Source of the DNA: Stramenopiles sp. TOSAG23-2
Taxonomy: Eukaryota; Sar
NCBI GenBank assembly: GCA_900128395.1
Contig: LT649977.1
Span: forward strand, 1 to 10,926
Length of the DNA: 10,926 nt
Reading direction: 5' to 3'
Positions 1 to 7,495 of this stretch are shown piece after piece. Made by a program: the position numbers and the translations under genes. Position 1 is the first letter of the stretch. Every line of letters starts with the position of its first letter. The notes beneath the pieces were generated by a model. That model worked only from the letters and a program-made list of their open reading frames with translations, did no database searches and was not told the DNA's origin.

Positions 1-2
1 TT

Positions 3-128
3 TGTTTCGAGAGGGTACCAAAATCGTACTTGATAGAATATATGATATTTGATAGGTACCAAGTTTACACCGAGTCTTCGCTTGCGCTCAGAATTCCTGA
101 TTATGGGCTGTATAGCAGGCGAAGATAA
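3..128 (+). other. Possible C-terminal end of a gene entering from the left edge
   Basis: Frame 3 is open from the window edge to a TAA at 126-128, giving 41 residues that end in LRIPDYGLYSRRR. The composition (mixed charged, aromatic and hydrophobic residues, no homopolymers) looks more protein-like than the AT-rich DNA to its right, and base composition drops sharply after about 165. I do not recognise the family. A GC-rich imperfect stem (76-85 against 115-124, 9 of 10 pairs) lies in the same stretch, so it could instead be a fragment of a mobile element. No start codon can be assigned because the left end is cut off. Confidence 0.2.
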
Positions 129-810
129 GGGGATCGAGTATGTACTAAAGACTAAAGTATACCGCCATCAAAATATTCATAAAAAACCATGCTATTCAGT
201 GCTATGTTAACATATTATACTTGATAGATTACAACCTTATTGTAATTTCCAATTCAAGTATAAATTTTGAATCATTTGATAGGAAAAAATCGAAGAAATG
301 AATATTTTTTTCTAATGTCAAGTACAAATTATTATAGTCACTTGATAGAAACATGTAGCATGGAATTAGCACCAAAAATCGCAAGAATTTCGTCAAAGCG
401 TCAAAGTAAGACACATAGTATAGAGATATAAAGCATTCATATATATATATATATTGATGCAATATATATATATATATTTTATAATTCTTTTATATCTAAT
501 ATATTTGTGTAAACATATACTTTTGTTGTTGTATATAATTGTGTATACGATTTTTTTTTAATTTTTTTTTTATAAATACAATAATTGAAAGCATTTTTTA
601 CATCATTTTTTATTTGATTTTTCCACTCAAAATTAAAATAGATATTTTGGACATTATATATATAGATAGAAGACTAAAGATATTCATAATAAAACAATAA
701 TATAAACGATACTAGAAAAAAAGCAAACGATAGATATTACGTACATATTTCGAAATTTATTCAGAAATAGATACATACTTTATCATCATATTTGTACACG
801 ATATATATAT
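129..810. other. AT-rich intergenic DNA upstream of the WDR44-like gene
   Basis: I see no convincing gene here. The stretch holds short repeated words: TTGATAG occurs at 221-227, 276-282 and 342-348 (also at 30-36 and 49-55, just outside). Some copies pair with inverted TCAAGTA/TCAAGT words nearby, for example TACTTGA near 219 with TCAAGTA near 254. Long T and A runs fill 540-780. A minus-strand reading frame across 229-462 is low-complexity and matches nothing I know. Confidence 0.5.
439..477. repeat. AT-dinucleotide perfect hairpin
   Basis: An 18-bp stem (439-456 with 460-477) closes a 3-nt loop ATG. It is an (AT)n tract interrupted once by TTGATGCAA, so the two halves mirror each other exactly. 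It could extrude as a cruciform or simply be a mutated microsatellite. No function is implied. Confidence 0.7.
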
Positions 811-880
811 ATATATATAAAGTCATCATTTTTTTTAATCAAATCATCATCTCAATATAATATAAGAACAAACTAAAACC
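801..880 (+). promoter_or_regulatory. Putative core promoter and 5' leader of the WDR44-like gene
   Basis: An (AT)n run ends in TATATAAAG at 814-822, about 60 bp before the ATG. It is followed by an A/T/C-rich leader poor in G. The start codon sits in AACCATGG, a favourable eukaryotic initiation context. The TATA role is inferred from position, and from a similar TATAAAT before the ceramidase gene. Confidence 0.4.
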
Positions 881-1331
881 ATGGCATCATTAACAATAAA
901 TACAGATGATTTAAATAAAAGTAGTGAAAGTAGTAGTAATTCACTAGGATATAGCCCAACATTAAGAGAAGCTCGAGGCACTGCAACGTCTGTCGAATCA
1001 TTTTTTGATGATGAATTAACATCTGGTGAAGATGAAGATTCAGAAGACGAATTTGTAGATGCTAGAGCTTTATCAGAAGAAATTAATAAAACATCCCCTA
1101 ATAGTAATAATAGCATAAAAATGAATAATAATATAAAAATAAAAAGACCACGTTTATCATCATTCGAAGATGAACCAACATTATACACAAATGGCGAGGA
1201 CGGAGGAGATGATGATGATGAAGATATTGGTAAACGTCGTCCAACTACACCAGCAGAATTACTTCAAGCAATATCAGAACTTGATGATGATGAGAATGAT
1301 GAAGCAGAAGATGAGGAAGATGATAGTGATA

Positions 1332-1362
<31 letters not shown>

Positions 1363-3316
1363 TGATTATGATGGTGAAGAAGATGAAGATACATTAACCG
1401 ATGATTTACCTGAAGGACATTTTTATTTAACAAAAATTGGTGATGATGGTAAAAAATATACAGTTGTTGCACGTTCAAATGCATTTGGTGAAATTATACC
1501 AATACATACATCACCACATAGTCCTAAAAATAAAGGTACCAGTAAAATTACATCAAATGATATGAAAACAAAAAACGAGAAGAACAATAATAATAATAAT
1601 AAGACTACGAATAATAATACATCACCACCATCTATTACCAATACACCATCACCAAAGAAGAAAACAAAATCATCTAATTTTACTAGAAAACATAATCGTG
1701 CATCAACTGCAACAGCAGTATTAGGTGATGTTGATGAATTAAGACGAAATTTAAATATTAATAAAGATAATAATGAATCAAATACATCTGATTTGGCAAC
1801 AGGAAAAAATATTAGAAACAAAGATAAAAATAATAATAACAACAATAATACAAATAATGATTCATTAACAGCTGAAAAAACATTATTACATAATGCAACT
1901 TCGAGTATGGGTAATTTATGGAGACGATTTAGACGGAAAAGTGTCTATTCAAACGATATAGATATAGAAGCAGTTCCAGTGAAAACATTTAAAAAGAAAT
2001 CAAGTCGTTACAATGCATTGCATTTAAGACAAACATTGAAACACCATACTGGTCGTATATGTGTCATGGCATTTAATAATCCAAGTTCGGGGGAACCATT
2101 ATTATTAGCTACTGCAGGTGAAGATTCTATAATAAATGTATGGGAATTGAATACAAATAGAGAATTACGTTCATTTCAAACCAGTACACCAAGAGATAAT
2201 AATGGGAAAAAGAAGAAGAACACTAAGAATAATAATAATAATAATAATAACAATACCAGCAATAAAGAAGATGAAGACGATTCCAATAAATCTTCTTCTA
2301 ATGTGAAAAAAAATAGTACATTAAAATTTAATATTGAACCACATGAAAAAGAAATACCTGCATTTAATGATAAACCATTACGTCAATTTAAAGGACATAG
2401 TAAATACGTCATATCATTGTCATGGAACAAAGGGTTTTTATTATCTGGTTCATTAGATAAAACAGCACGTTTATGGCATATTAAGAAACAAAAATGTTTA
2501 GTCTCATTTAAACATCATGGTGCAGTAACAGCAGTTGCATATCATCCATTTAATATTGATGTCTTTGTGACTGGTAGTTTTGATAGTAAATTACGTATGT
2601 GGAGTATCTCGAAGAAAAAAATCATTTTATTTAAGCAAACTTTAGGTCCAATATCAGCTGTATCATTTAATCCTAGTGGTAAAATGATAGCAGTTGGTTT
2701 ATTAGATGGTATTTGTTTGTTTTATCACCATGCAGTGTCGCATAAAACAAGTAGTTTGCAATATCATACACAAATTGAATGTAGAAATCGACGTGGAAAA
2801 TTTCGTACGGGTAGAAAAGTCAGTGGGTTTGTATGGAGAAAAAATGGTGAAGAGTTATTAATATCAACAAATGATAGTCGAATTCGTTTAATACGAATGC
2901 GAGATTACAATCCATTTATGAAATTTAAAGGTGCTATATTAACAGAAGCACCTATTACAGCAAGTTTCAATGAAAGTGGTACCTATGTTATATGTGGTAG
3001 TGAAGATGGTAGAATTGTCATATGGACCACTGAAATTGATCAAAGTCAAACCGCTATTTCATTAAAAGCATATAAAAATAAAAATTATAGTTATGAAAGT
3101 TTCCAAGGTAGTAATACAGTCACAACATGTGCAATGTTTGGTCCAAGTCGTATGGCACGTGATGTTGGTTGTGTTGGTTGGGAACGTGAAATGATCAGTA
3201 CACGTTATGTGAAAGATATTGAAGATGATTGTAGGTTTATTTTAGTCGGTGATTTAGAAGGACATTTACGTATATTTGAACAACGAACAAAATATAAAAT
3301 GAAAAAGAAGAGGTAG
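881..3316 (+). CDS. WDR44 / rabphilin-11-like WD40 protein with N-terminal FFAT-like motif
   Basis: A single-exon 811-residue protein. Animal WDR44 binds Rab11 and VAP and acts at ER-endosome contacts in recycling and export, so this is probably a cytosolic membrane-trafficking scaffold. Residues 1-375 are acidic, low-complexity and disordered, with poly-N runs at 153-161, 235-240 and 317-323. Within them EFVDARA (57-63) after the acidic tract 50-56 resembles an FFAT motif. GEIIPI (203-208) recalls GEEIPL in human WDR44. The propeller spans about 386-800: blade 1 at 386-422, a charged poly-N insert at 431-500, then blades near 504-533 (SLDKTARLWHI), 545-575, 587-615, 645-672, 690-716 and 746-799. 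The segments LQYHTQIECRNRRGK, TNDSRIRL and MKFKGAI closely follow the vertebrate family order. The start is the first ATG in good context. The gene converges with the coiled-coil gene. Family assignment is confident; Rab and VAP binding are inferred. Confidence 0.9.
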
Positions 3317-3753
3317 AAGAGGGGGGAGAGAGTGGAGGGGAGAGAAGGCGTGTGTGTTTTGAACGTGTTGAATGATGTTTTTCCTTTACACAATTGTATT
3401 ATATATGGTTTGTATGTAATTGAATCACGTGTGTTGTATTTTAAACGGAGTGGAGGAAAAAAGTGATTATGTCTCATGGTATGATATCATATATATATGT
3501 ATGTGAGCGCTGAATAAGAGAATTTTTTATTTATGAGCGCTAAAGTAAATTGTAAAAGAAACCGAGTGAACAAAAAAGTAAAATTTTGTAAATGTGTGTA
3601 CACATCATGTCCTCTTCTGATCCTCTCTCTTGGCATTGAATTATTTGTTTTACACTCTCGATCACCCTCTCTCCGATCTTCTCTCTTTGCACTCAAGTCC
3701 TTCTGTTGCTTTTTTCAAATTTTCATTTTTTTATAAAATGTAAAAATGGTCAA
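3314..3753. other. Convergent intergenic region with facing GA-rich and CT-rich tracts
   Basis: This separates two genes that end towards each other. On the plus strand the WDR44-like stop (3314-3316) runs straight into a GA-rich tract to about 3350, then GTGTGTGTTTTG. On the other side, 3611-3631 and 3653-3690 are CT-rich, which is GA-rich in the sense of the minus-strand gene. Two AGCGCT palindromes lie 30 bp apart (3506-3511, 3536-3541). Both 3' UTRs and polyadenylation sites should lie here. Short reading frames on both strands look spurious. Confidence 0.5.
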
Positions 3754-4596
3754 TCAATCAAACAGACCACCTCCACCATCACCATCACTATCATCTGCTT
3801 CATCAAACAAGGAAGTTGCTTCATTCTTATTTGATTTGTTCATTCCAGTAGCATTAGTAGATGACCCTTTGCTTTTTGCTTCATTCTTATTTGATTTGTT
3901 CGTTCCAGTAGCATTAGTAGATGACCCTTTGTTTTGTACAATTTTATCTGCTTTTGCAAACACATCTACATCGTCATCATCATCATCATCATCAAACAAT
4001 CCACCACCACCACCACCACTACTACTTCTATTCTTACTCTTGTTACTACTTGTTCCAAACAATCCACCATCTTCTTCCTCGTCATCTTCATACATTTTGT
4101 TTAAGATTTCTTTTCGTTTTTTTGCCATAGCAGCTAATTTTGCTAATCGTTGTCGTTCTTTCTCTTCGGCAATACGTTTTAATTCAGCTAATCTTTCTCG
4201 TTCTTTTTCTTGTTCAATACGTATGCGTTCTTTTTCTTTTTCTTGTTCAATACGTATACGTTCTTTTTCTTTTTCTTCTTCTTCCAGACGTTTAATTTCT
4301 GCTAATCTTTCTTCCTCTTGAATACGCTTTAATTCAGCTAATCTTTCTTCTTCTGCACGTTTTCTATTTGCAATGAGTTCGTTATTGTTGTTGTTGTTGG
4401 TGTTTGTAGTGTTGTTACGAATAGTAGTATTATCGTTGCTTCTTCTTCTTCGAGTGTTGTTACTACCATTTTGTTGTTGTCGCATCATTTGTTTTAATTG
4501 TTGAATTTGTTTTTCAATTCTTATAAAATGTGAATTTGTTTGTATTTTTAATTGTTTAACTTCATTTTCCAGTTGATCCAATGCGTTCATCATCAT
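3754..4596 (-). CDS. Coiled-coil / charged single-helix protein with acidic LF-motif tail
   Basis: 280 residues, family not recognised. Residues 5-42 form a heptad coiled coil (hydrophobics at L9, V13, L16, F24, I27, I31, L34). Residues 43-72 are a polar Asn/Arg/Thr linker. Residues 73-165 are an E/R/K-rich helix made of variants of ERLAELKRI and KEKERIRIEQE, probably a long single or paired helix. The tail (166-280) is acidic and disordered, with four LF motifs: DGGLFG (176-181), GGLFD followed by eight Asp in all and then VDVF (198-213), SLFDEADD (262-269) and a C-terminal GGLFD (276-280). LF-acidic-F motifs resemble the LFa motifs of FAM21/WASHC2 that bind retromer. The very C-terminus also resembles the DDxGFGLFD tail of ribosomal stalk P-proteins. 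Either reading is inference. A 20-residue tandem duplication (224-261) lies in the tail. Any of three consecutive Met codons could initiate. It converges with the WDR44-like gene and diverges from the ceramidase. Confidence 0.75.
   Translation of the reverse strand: MMMNALDQLENEVKQLKIQTNSHFIRIEKQIQQLKQMMRQQQNGSNNTRRRRSNDNTTIRNNTTNTNNNNNNELIANRKRAEEERLAELKRIQEEERLAEIKRLEEEEKEKERIRIEQEKEKERIRIEQEKERERLAELKRIAEEKERQRLAKLAAMAKKRKEILNKMYEDDEEEDGGLFGTSSNKSKNRSSSGGGGGGLFDDDDDDDDVDVFAKADKIVQNKGSSTNATGTNKSNKNEAKSKGSSTNATGMNKSNKNEATSLFDEADDSDGDGGGGLFD
3818..3931. repeat. 60-bp tandem duplication inside the coiled-coil gene
   Basis: 54 bp at 3818-3871 recur at 3878-3931 with a single difference (A at 3842, G at 3902), giving a 60-bp period. 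On the minus strand this encodes two copies of GSSTNATG(T/M)NKSNKNEA. The near-identity at DNA level suggests a recent in-frame duplication. Confidence 0.9.
4208..4273. repeat. 33-bp tandem repeat encoding the charged helix
   Basis: Two 33-bp copies (4208-4240 and 4241-4273) differ at one base (G or A in CGTAT(G/A)CG). They encode successive 11-residue KEKERIRIEQE units on the minus strand. The charged helix evidently lengthens by in-frame slippage. Confidence 0.85.
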
Positions 4597-4918
4597 GTTA
4601 TGTTTTTTTTTTTTGTCTCTGATGTTTATCTTTGTATTGTATCTCTTGTCTGAATGAATTGTATATATGAATAATCAATGTGAAATATCCTCGATGTGCA
4701 ATATATATGTATATATATTACATTTTTTGATTTTTTTTTTTCTACTACTACTATATTGACTCTCCTTTCCCTTTTGTTATTGTTTTATAAATGAATTTTT
4801 GTCGTCTCACACAGTTTAAAGTGTGTTGTGTGTAAAGGGTAAAGGCAAAAGGATATAAATATATATATATGATGACGATGTGATTGGAGAAAAAATTAAA
4901 AATACAAACAAAATAAAA
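4597..4918. promoter_or_regulatory. Divergent promoter region between the coiled-coil and ceramidase genes
   Basis: 322 bp shared by two genes transcribed away from each other. For the ceramidase, GGATATAAAT (TATAAAT at 4854-4860) lies about 60 bp before its ATG. For the minus-strand gene, TATA-like sequence near 4662-4671 lies about 70 bp before its ATG. An imperfect 18-bp palindrome at 4809-4826 (ACACAG TTTAAA GTGTGT, 16 of 18 positions symmetric) is a candidate factor-binding site. Long T runs fill the rest. All roles are inferred from position. Confidence 0.4.
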
Positions 4919-5477
4919 ATGGAATTGACACCAACATCGATTGGTATAATATTAGGAATAACATTAACAATCACCACGTCGCAATATTTTTATTTCAAAG
5001 ATATTGTATTTGATAATAAAGAACATGATGTTTATATAAATGATGTAATATATAATGTTTCCAATTATTGGGGGGTAAGTTATAAATTCTGTAATTAAAA
5101 TTAATAAAAGCTACAAACTATATTAAAACTACAAATCTAACCATTTATATCTACCCAAACACAGAAACCGACGGCAGAATTTGATTGGTGTGAAAAGAAT
5201 TATTATCGATCGGTATATATTTCAGAATTTATCAATACTATTACTGGATTTTTATATATAGTTGTATCATATCAATCATATCTGTTAATGAGTAAAGAAA
5301 TTGTGACTATTCATGTGAAATTGAATTTATTATTTATAACAATGATTGGTATTGGTACTGTTTTATTTCATTGTACATTACAATATACGCATCAATTGAT
5401 CGATGAATTGCCAATCTTTTATCTTGCATCCAATGGTGCATTGGTATTGTTTCATAGGAATACTGTTATTGACAACG

Positions 5478-5510
<33 letters not shown>

Positions 5511-6073
5511 TTCATCAATCTTCAAAATCATTAGCCATTTGTCTAATAACAATTCTTTGTAGTTCATTAACATATATATTATTATTTACTACACGTGAAT
5601 ATAATATACATAATATTGCTAGAGGAACGATGTCTACGGTCTTTTCCGTTTTATTTTTATATGTTTTTGTAACAATTAGTAAAACATTAAATGAAATTGA
5701 ACAACAGGAGAAATCATCATCGAAAGAACATGGAATAAGATTAAATCAACAAATGAAATCATTATTTAAACAAGCATTTCATGAATTTATCTTTGCAATT
5801 TTATGTTGGGTATTAGATAATAGTTGTTGTAACTTTTTACAATCATCAATGTTACCATTTTATCCACAATTACATGCAGTTTGGCATTTATTCACATGTA
5901 CTGGTTTATATAAATTGATATTAATCTTAGCATATATTGAACAACCATTTGGTAAACGTATTAAATATGAATTGAAATATCATTTACATGTCTTGCCAGT
6001 GTTGTTGTTGTTGGAAGATGGTGGAGATGGTCAAGGACAAGATAAACTACATAATAAAAAGAAGAAGATTTGA
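4919..6073 (+). CDS. Alkaline ceramidase (ACER/YPC1 family), two exons
   Basis: A seven-helix ER/Golgi hydrolase cleaving ceramide to sphingosine and fatty acid. Exons are 4919-5074 and 5165-6073, joined in phase 0 to give 354 residues, longer than the usual 265-275. Read-through of the intron meets TAA at 5096. The splice rebuilds YWG-KPTAEFDWCEKNY, matching the family N-terminus. Calcium-site ligands are D59, W60, E62, N64 and E73. Zinc-site motif 1 is GTVLFHCTLQYTHQLIDELP with H121 and D132; motif 2 is HAVWH with H289 and H293. T117 replaces the Ser usual four residues before the first His. Extra parts are a hydrophobic N-terminal segment (about 7-23) before the calcium site, a poly-N loop near residue 160, a charged loop near 228-250 and a hydrophilic tail ending KKKKI, a fit to the KKxx ER-retrieval signal. 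ATG at 4919 is chosen as the first in-frame ATG, in AAAATGG context. Confidence in family is very high; substrate preference is unknown. Confidence 0.92.
5075..5164 (+). other. Spliceosomal intron of the ceramidase gene (90 nt)
   Basis: The donor GTAAGT (5075-5080) and acceptor ACAG (ends 5164) are canonical. CTAAC at 5137-5141 is a plausible branch site 24 nt from the 3' end. Phase 0. The intron contains an in-frame TAA, and splicing restores the conserved YWG...DWCE...N block. Confidence 0.9.
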
Positions 6074-6423
6074 GACGCGTGAGACGAGAGAAAGAGAGGG
6101 CCAGAGGGGGTGTGAGATATGAGAGGCGAGAGGTCTAGAAAGGTGGAAGGCATAGCAGGACTAGCAACTAGCAAGAGTAGGCAAGAAAATGTTTTACGTA
6201 GTAAGCTAATATATTAAACGCCATTTTATTTTTATTAAAATAGAAAAATATATTTAAAAGTTATTAAGTTAATTTGGCACATTTTGTGTGATAGATATGC
6301 TTTAAATTTCTATAAAAATAATGTACTCTCCGGTATTTCATTATTTTATTACGACGGACACAGATAATTTTTTGATTAATTCAAATTTAATATTGAAATT
6401 AAATACGGCGAGCTCCTTATTTT
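6074..6423. other. Convergent intergenic region, ceramidase / TRP-like
   Basis: The plus strand is GA-rich from 6072 to about 6150 directly after the ceramidase stop, then AT-rich to the end. AGAAAGAGAGG...CAGAG...GGGGGTGTGA in this tract recurs, inverted, at the 3' end of the facing gene (about 6424-6452). No gene is seen, and the plus-strand reading frame across 6321-6575 is antisense to the real gene. Both 3' UTRs should lie here. Confidence 0.5.
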
Positions 6424-7311
6424 TCACACCCCCTTCTCTGCCTCTCTTTCTGCCTTTCTCTTCTCTAGACGAATTTGTGAGGCACGACGCTGCGAAGATA
6501 TTTTATTATTCAAAGCATTTTTTGTATGTTGTCCATCCTCTACTAGTTTTGTTGCCAATGACTTGTTGCGCGTGATCTTTCTTTTTGGATTGGAAAGTGC
6601 TTTTAGAGTTTGTTTGTATTCTTTTGAACCCGCTCCATGTTTTCGACGAACCTCTTGTAAATCTTCTGGTGTTACCTTGGTCATACTCTTGTAAAACCGT
6701 TTTTTACCCTTCGGCGTCGCCAAATACAACGAGCAGGCACTAGCAATGAAGATGACAGAATTCAACACAATGAGCAGGATGCCAAGATTTTCTTTTTCCG
6801 CAGGATCAATACCTTCATTGGTATTGTGTTCCAATACTCGCAACATTAACCCAGCCACCAACGTTAAAAATAATTGTATGGATCCAATTAGTTGAACTAC
6901 ATCATCATGAAAGTGTTTATATGGCATCACACGCTCAATCAACAAAATGTAGAAAAATTGAACTAACAATGCCACAACAATTTGAAACGATGTGCCAGCA
7001 GCTATGGTTATCAAACCACCACATAAAAATACTTTACGCAACATCTCGATGATCTCCCAATACCAATATTCTTCTTGATATTGGCTGTATAGAGCACCAT
7101 ACATGATCAATGTCTCTTTGTTTTTGAGTTTTGTTTTATTTTTCTTAAGTATGACGTAAATAAAACTCGGGATACCTAAGACATATAGAAATACAAAAAC
7201 GACAGCGGAGGTCACCAATCTTGCATGGTGGTTTGTATGACACTTCATCTCCATACTATTCAAAAAATATTGGATATCACAGCAACGGATGATATAGACA
7301 TCGTCGCCCAT
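6424..7311 (-). CDS. C-terminal membrane domain of a TRP/polycystin-like protein, probably 5'-truncated
   Basis: 295 residues. About five hydrophobic segments (32-54, 95-108, 109-127, 138-158, 176-197) precede a basic, lysine/arginine-rich tail (201-295) ending EKRKAEREAEKGV. The block SQYQEEYWYWEIIEMLRKVF (77-96), then a segment ending MPY and a DDxxQLxxxxxLFLTLxAGL helix, is the signature I associate with the last helices of large Cys/EGF-rich TRP-like proteins of oomycetes, diatoms and haptophytes. The stretch QYFLNSMEMKCHTNHH before the first helix also fits that family. Such proteins normally have long ectodomains and more helices upstream. Here an in-frame TGA lies one codon before the first Met and satellite DNA lies beyond. 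It may be a remnant, or an end exon whose upstream exons I cannot find. Codons are richer in G and C than in neighbouring genes and there is no poly-N, suggesting a different history. Confidence 0.6.
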   Translation of the reverse strand: MGDDVYIIRCCDIQYFLNSMEMKCHTNHHARLVTSAVVFVFLYVLGIPSFIYVILKKNKTKLKNKETLIMYGALYSQYQEEYWYWEIIEMLRKVFLCGGLITIAAGTSFQIVVALLVQFFYILLIERVMPYKHFHDDVVQLIGSIQLFLTLVAGLMLRVLEHNTNEGIDPAEKENLGILLIVLNSVIFIASACSLYLATPKGKKRFYKSMTKVTPEDLQEVRRKHGAGSKEYKQTLKALSNPKRKITRNKSLATKLVEDGQHTKNALNNKISSQRRASQIRLEKRKAEREAEKGV

Positions 7312-7403
7312 ATTTCAATTTGATTTGATAATGTCACATCTAATCCAAGTGCCACATCGACACTCTCTGTATTCGTAATAATTTGTGAAAATATTTCACC
7401 CAT
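7260..7403 (-). other. Offset 47-codon reading frame overlapping the 5' end of the TRP-like ORF
   Basis: From an ATG at 7401-7403 a second minus-strand frame runs 47 codons (begins MGEIFSQIITNTESVDVALG) to TGA at 7260-7262. It overlaps the start of the TRP-like ORF in another frame and ends inside a six-base homopolymer (7262-7267). The region has coding-like composition up to about 7403 and then turns to plain AT-rich DNA. This may be the true upstream coding frame with one base lost at the homopolymer, or chance. Upstream in-frame stops (TAG, TAA) close it at about ten codons. Confidence 0.35.
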
Positions 7404-7495
7404 TGTACTTATTAATATTATTTGATTTTTCTATTTTTATTATTTTTCAATAATAATAAAAATAATAGCTGTTATATTAATCGCGATATATGGCC
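7404..7495. other. AT-rich spacer with imperfect inverted repeat
   Basis: CTATTTTTATTATT at 7431-7444 mirrors AATAATAAAAATAATAG ending at 7468, giving an AT-only foldback between the truncated gene and the satellite. Nothing else is seen. Confidence 0.4.

Noticed and set aside
229-462. A 77-codon minus-strand frame in the left intergenic region
   Set aside because: It starts inside an (AT)n hairpin, has AT-driven composition and resembles no family I know.
847-1845. Minus- and plus-strand reading frames overlapping the 5' half of the WDR44-like gene (847-1188, 1170-1397, 1245-1484, 1423-1845)
   Set aside because: They are shadows of AAT/GAT-type repeats in the real gene and consist of poly-Ser/Leu/Tyr/Met runs.
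3205-3736. Small frames on both strands in the convergent spacer (3205-3477, 3487-3696, 3533-3736)
   Set aside because: They are made from CT/GA tracts and AT microsatellites. They overlap expected 3' UTRs and show no domain pattern.
3746-4321. Plus-strand frames antisense to the coiled-coil gene (3746-4321, 3921-4130)
   Set aside because: Poly-Ser, poly-Pro and poly-Leu are the complement of the E/R/K helix and Asp/Gly tail. The minus-strand reading gives clear heptads and motifs.
4880-5098. Ceramidase exon 1 read from GTG at 4880 and running to TAA at 5096 as a stand-alone 72-residue protein
   Set aside because: ATG at 4919 is the natural eukaryotic start, and a GTAAGT donor at 5075 followed by an acceptor at 5164 restores the family motif.
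5288-6073. Ceramidase starting at the Met at 5288
   Set aside because: That would lose the calcium-binding DWCEKN...E block, which lies in frame upstream and is joined by a clean intron to exon 1.
6321-6575. Plus-strand frame of 84 codons
   Set aside because: It is antisense to the C-terminus of the TRP-like ORF and has no family features.
7260-7403. A short intron joining the offset frame to the TRP-like frame
   Set aside because: There is no GTAAGT-like donor in the offset frame, and the only acceptor (AATAG near 7256) would leave an implausibly short intron. A homopolymer indel is simpler.
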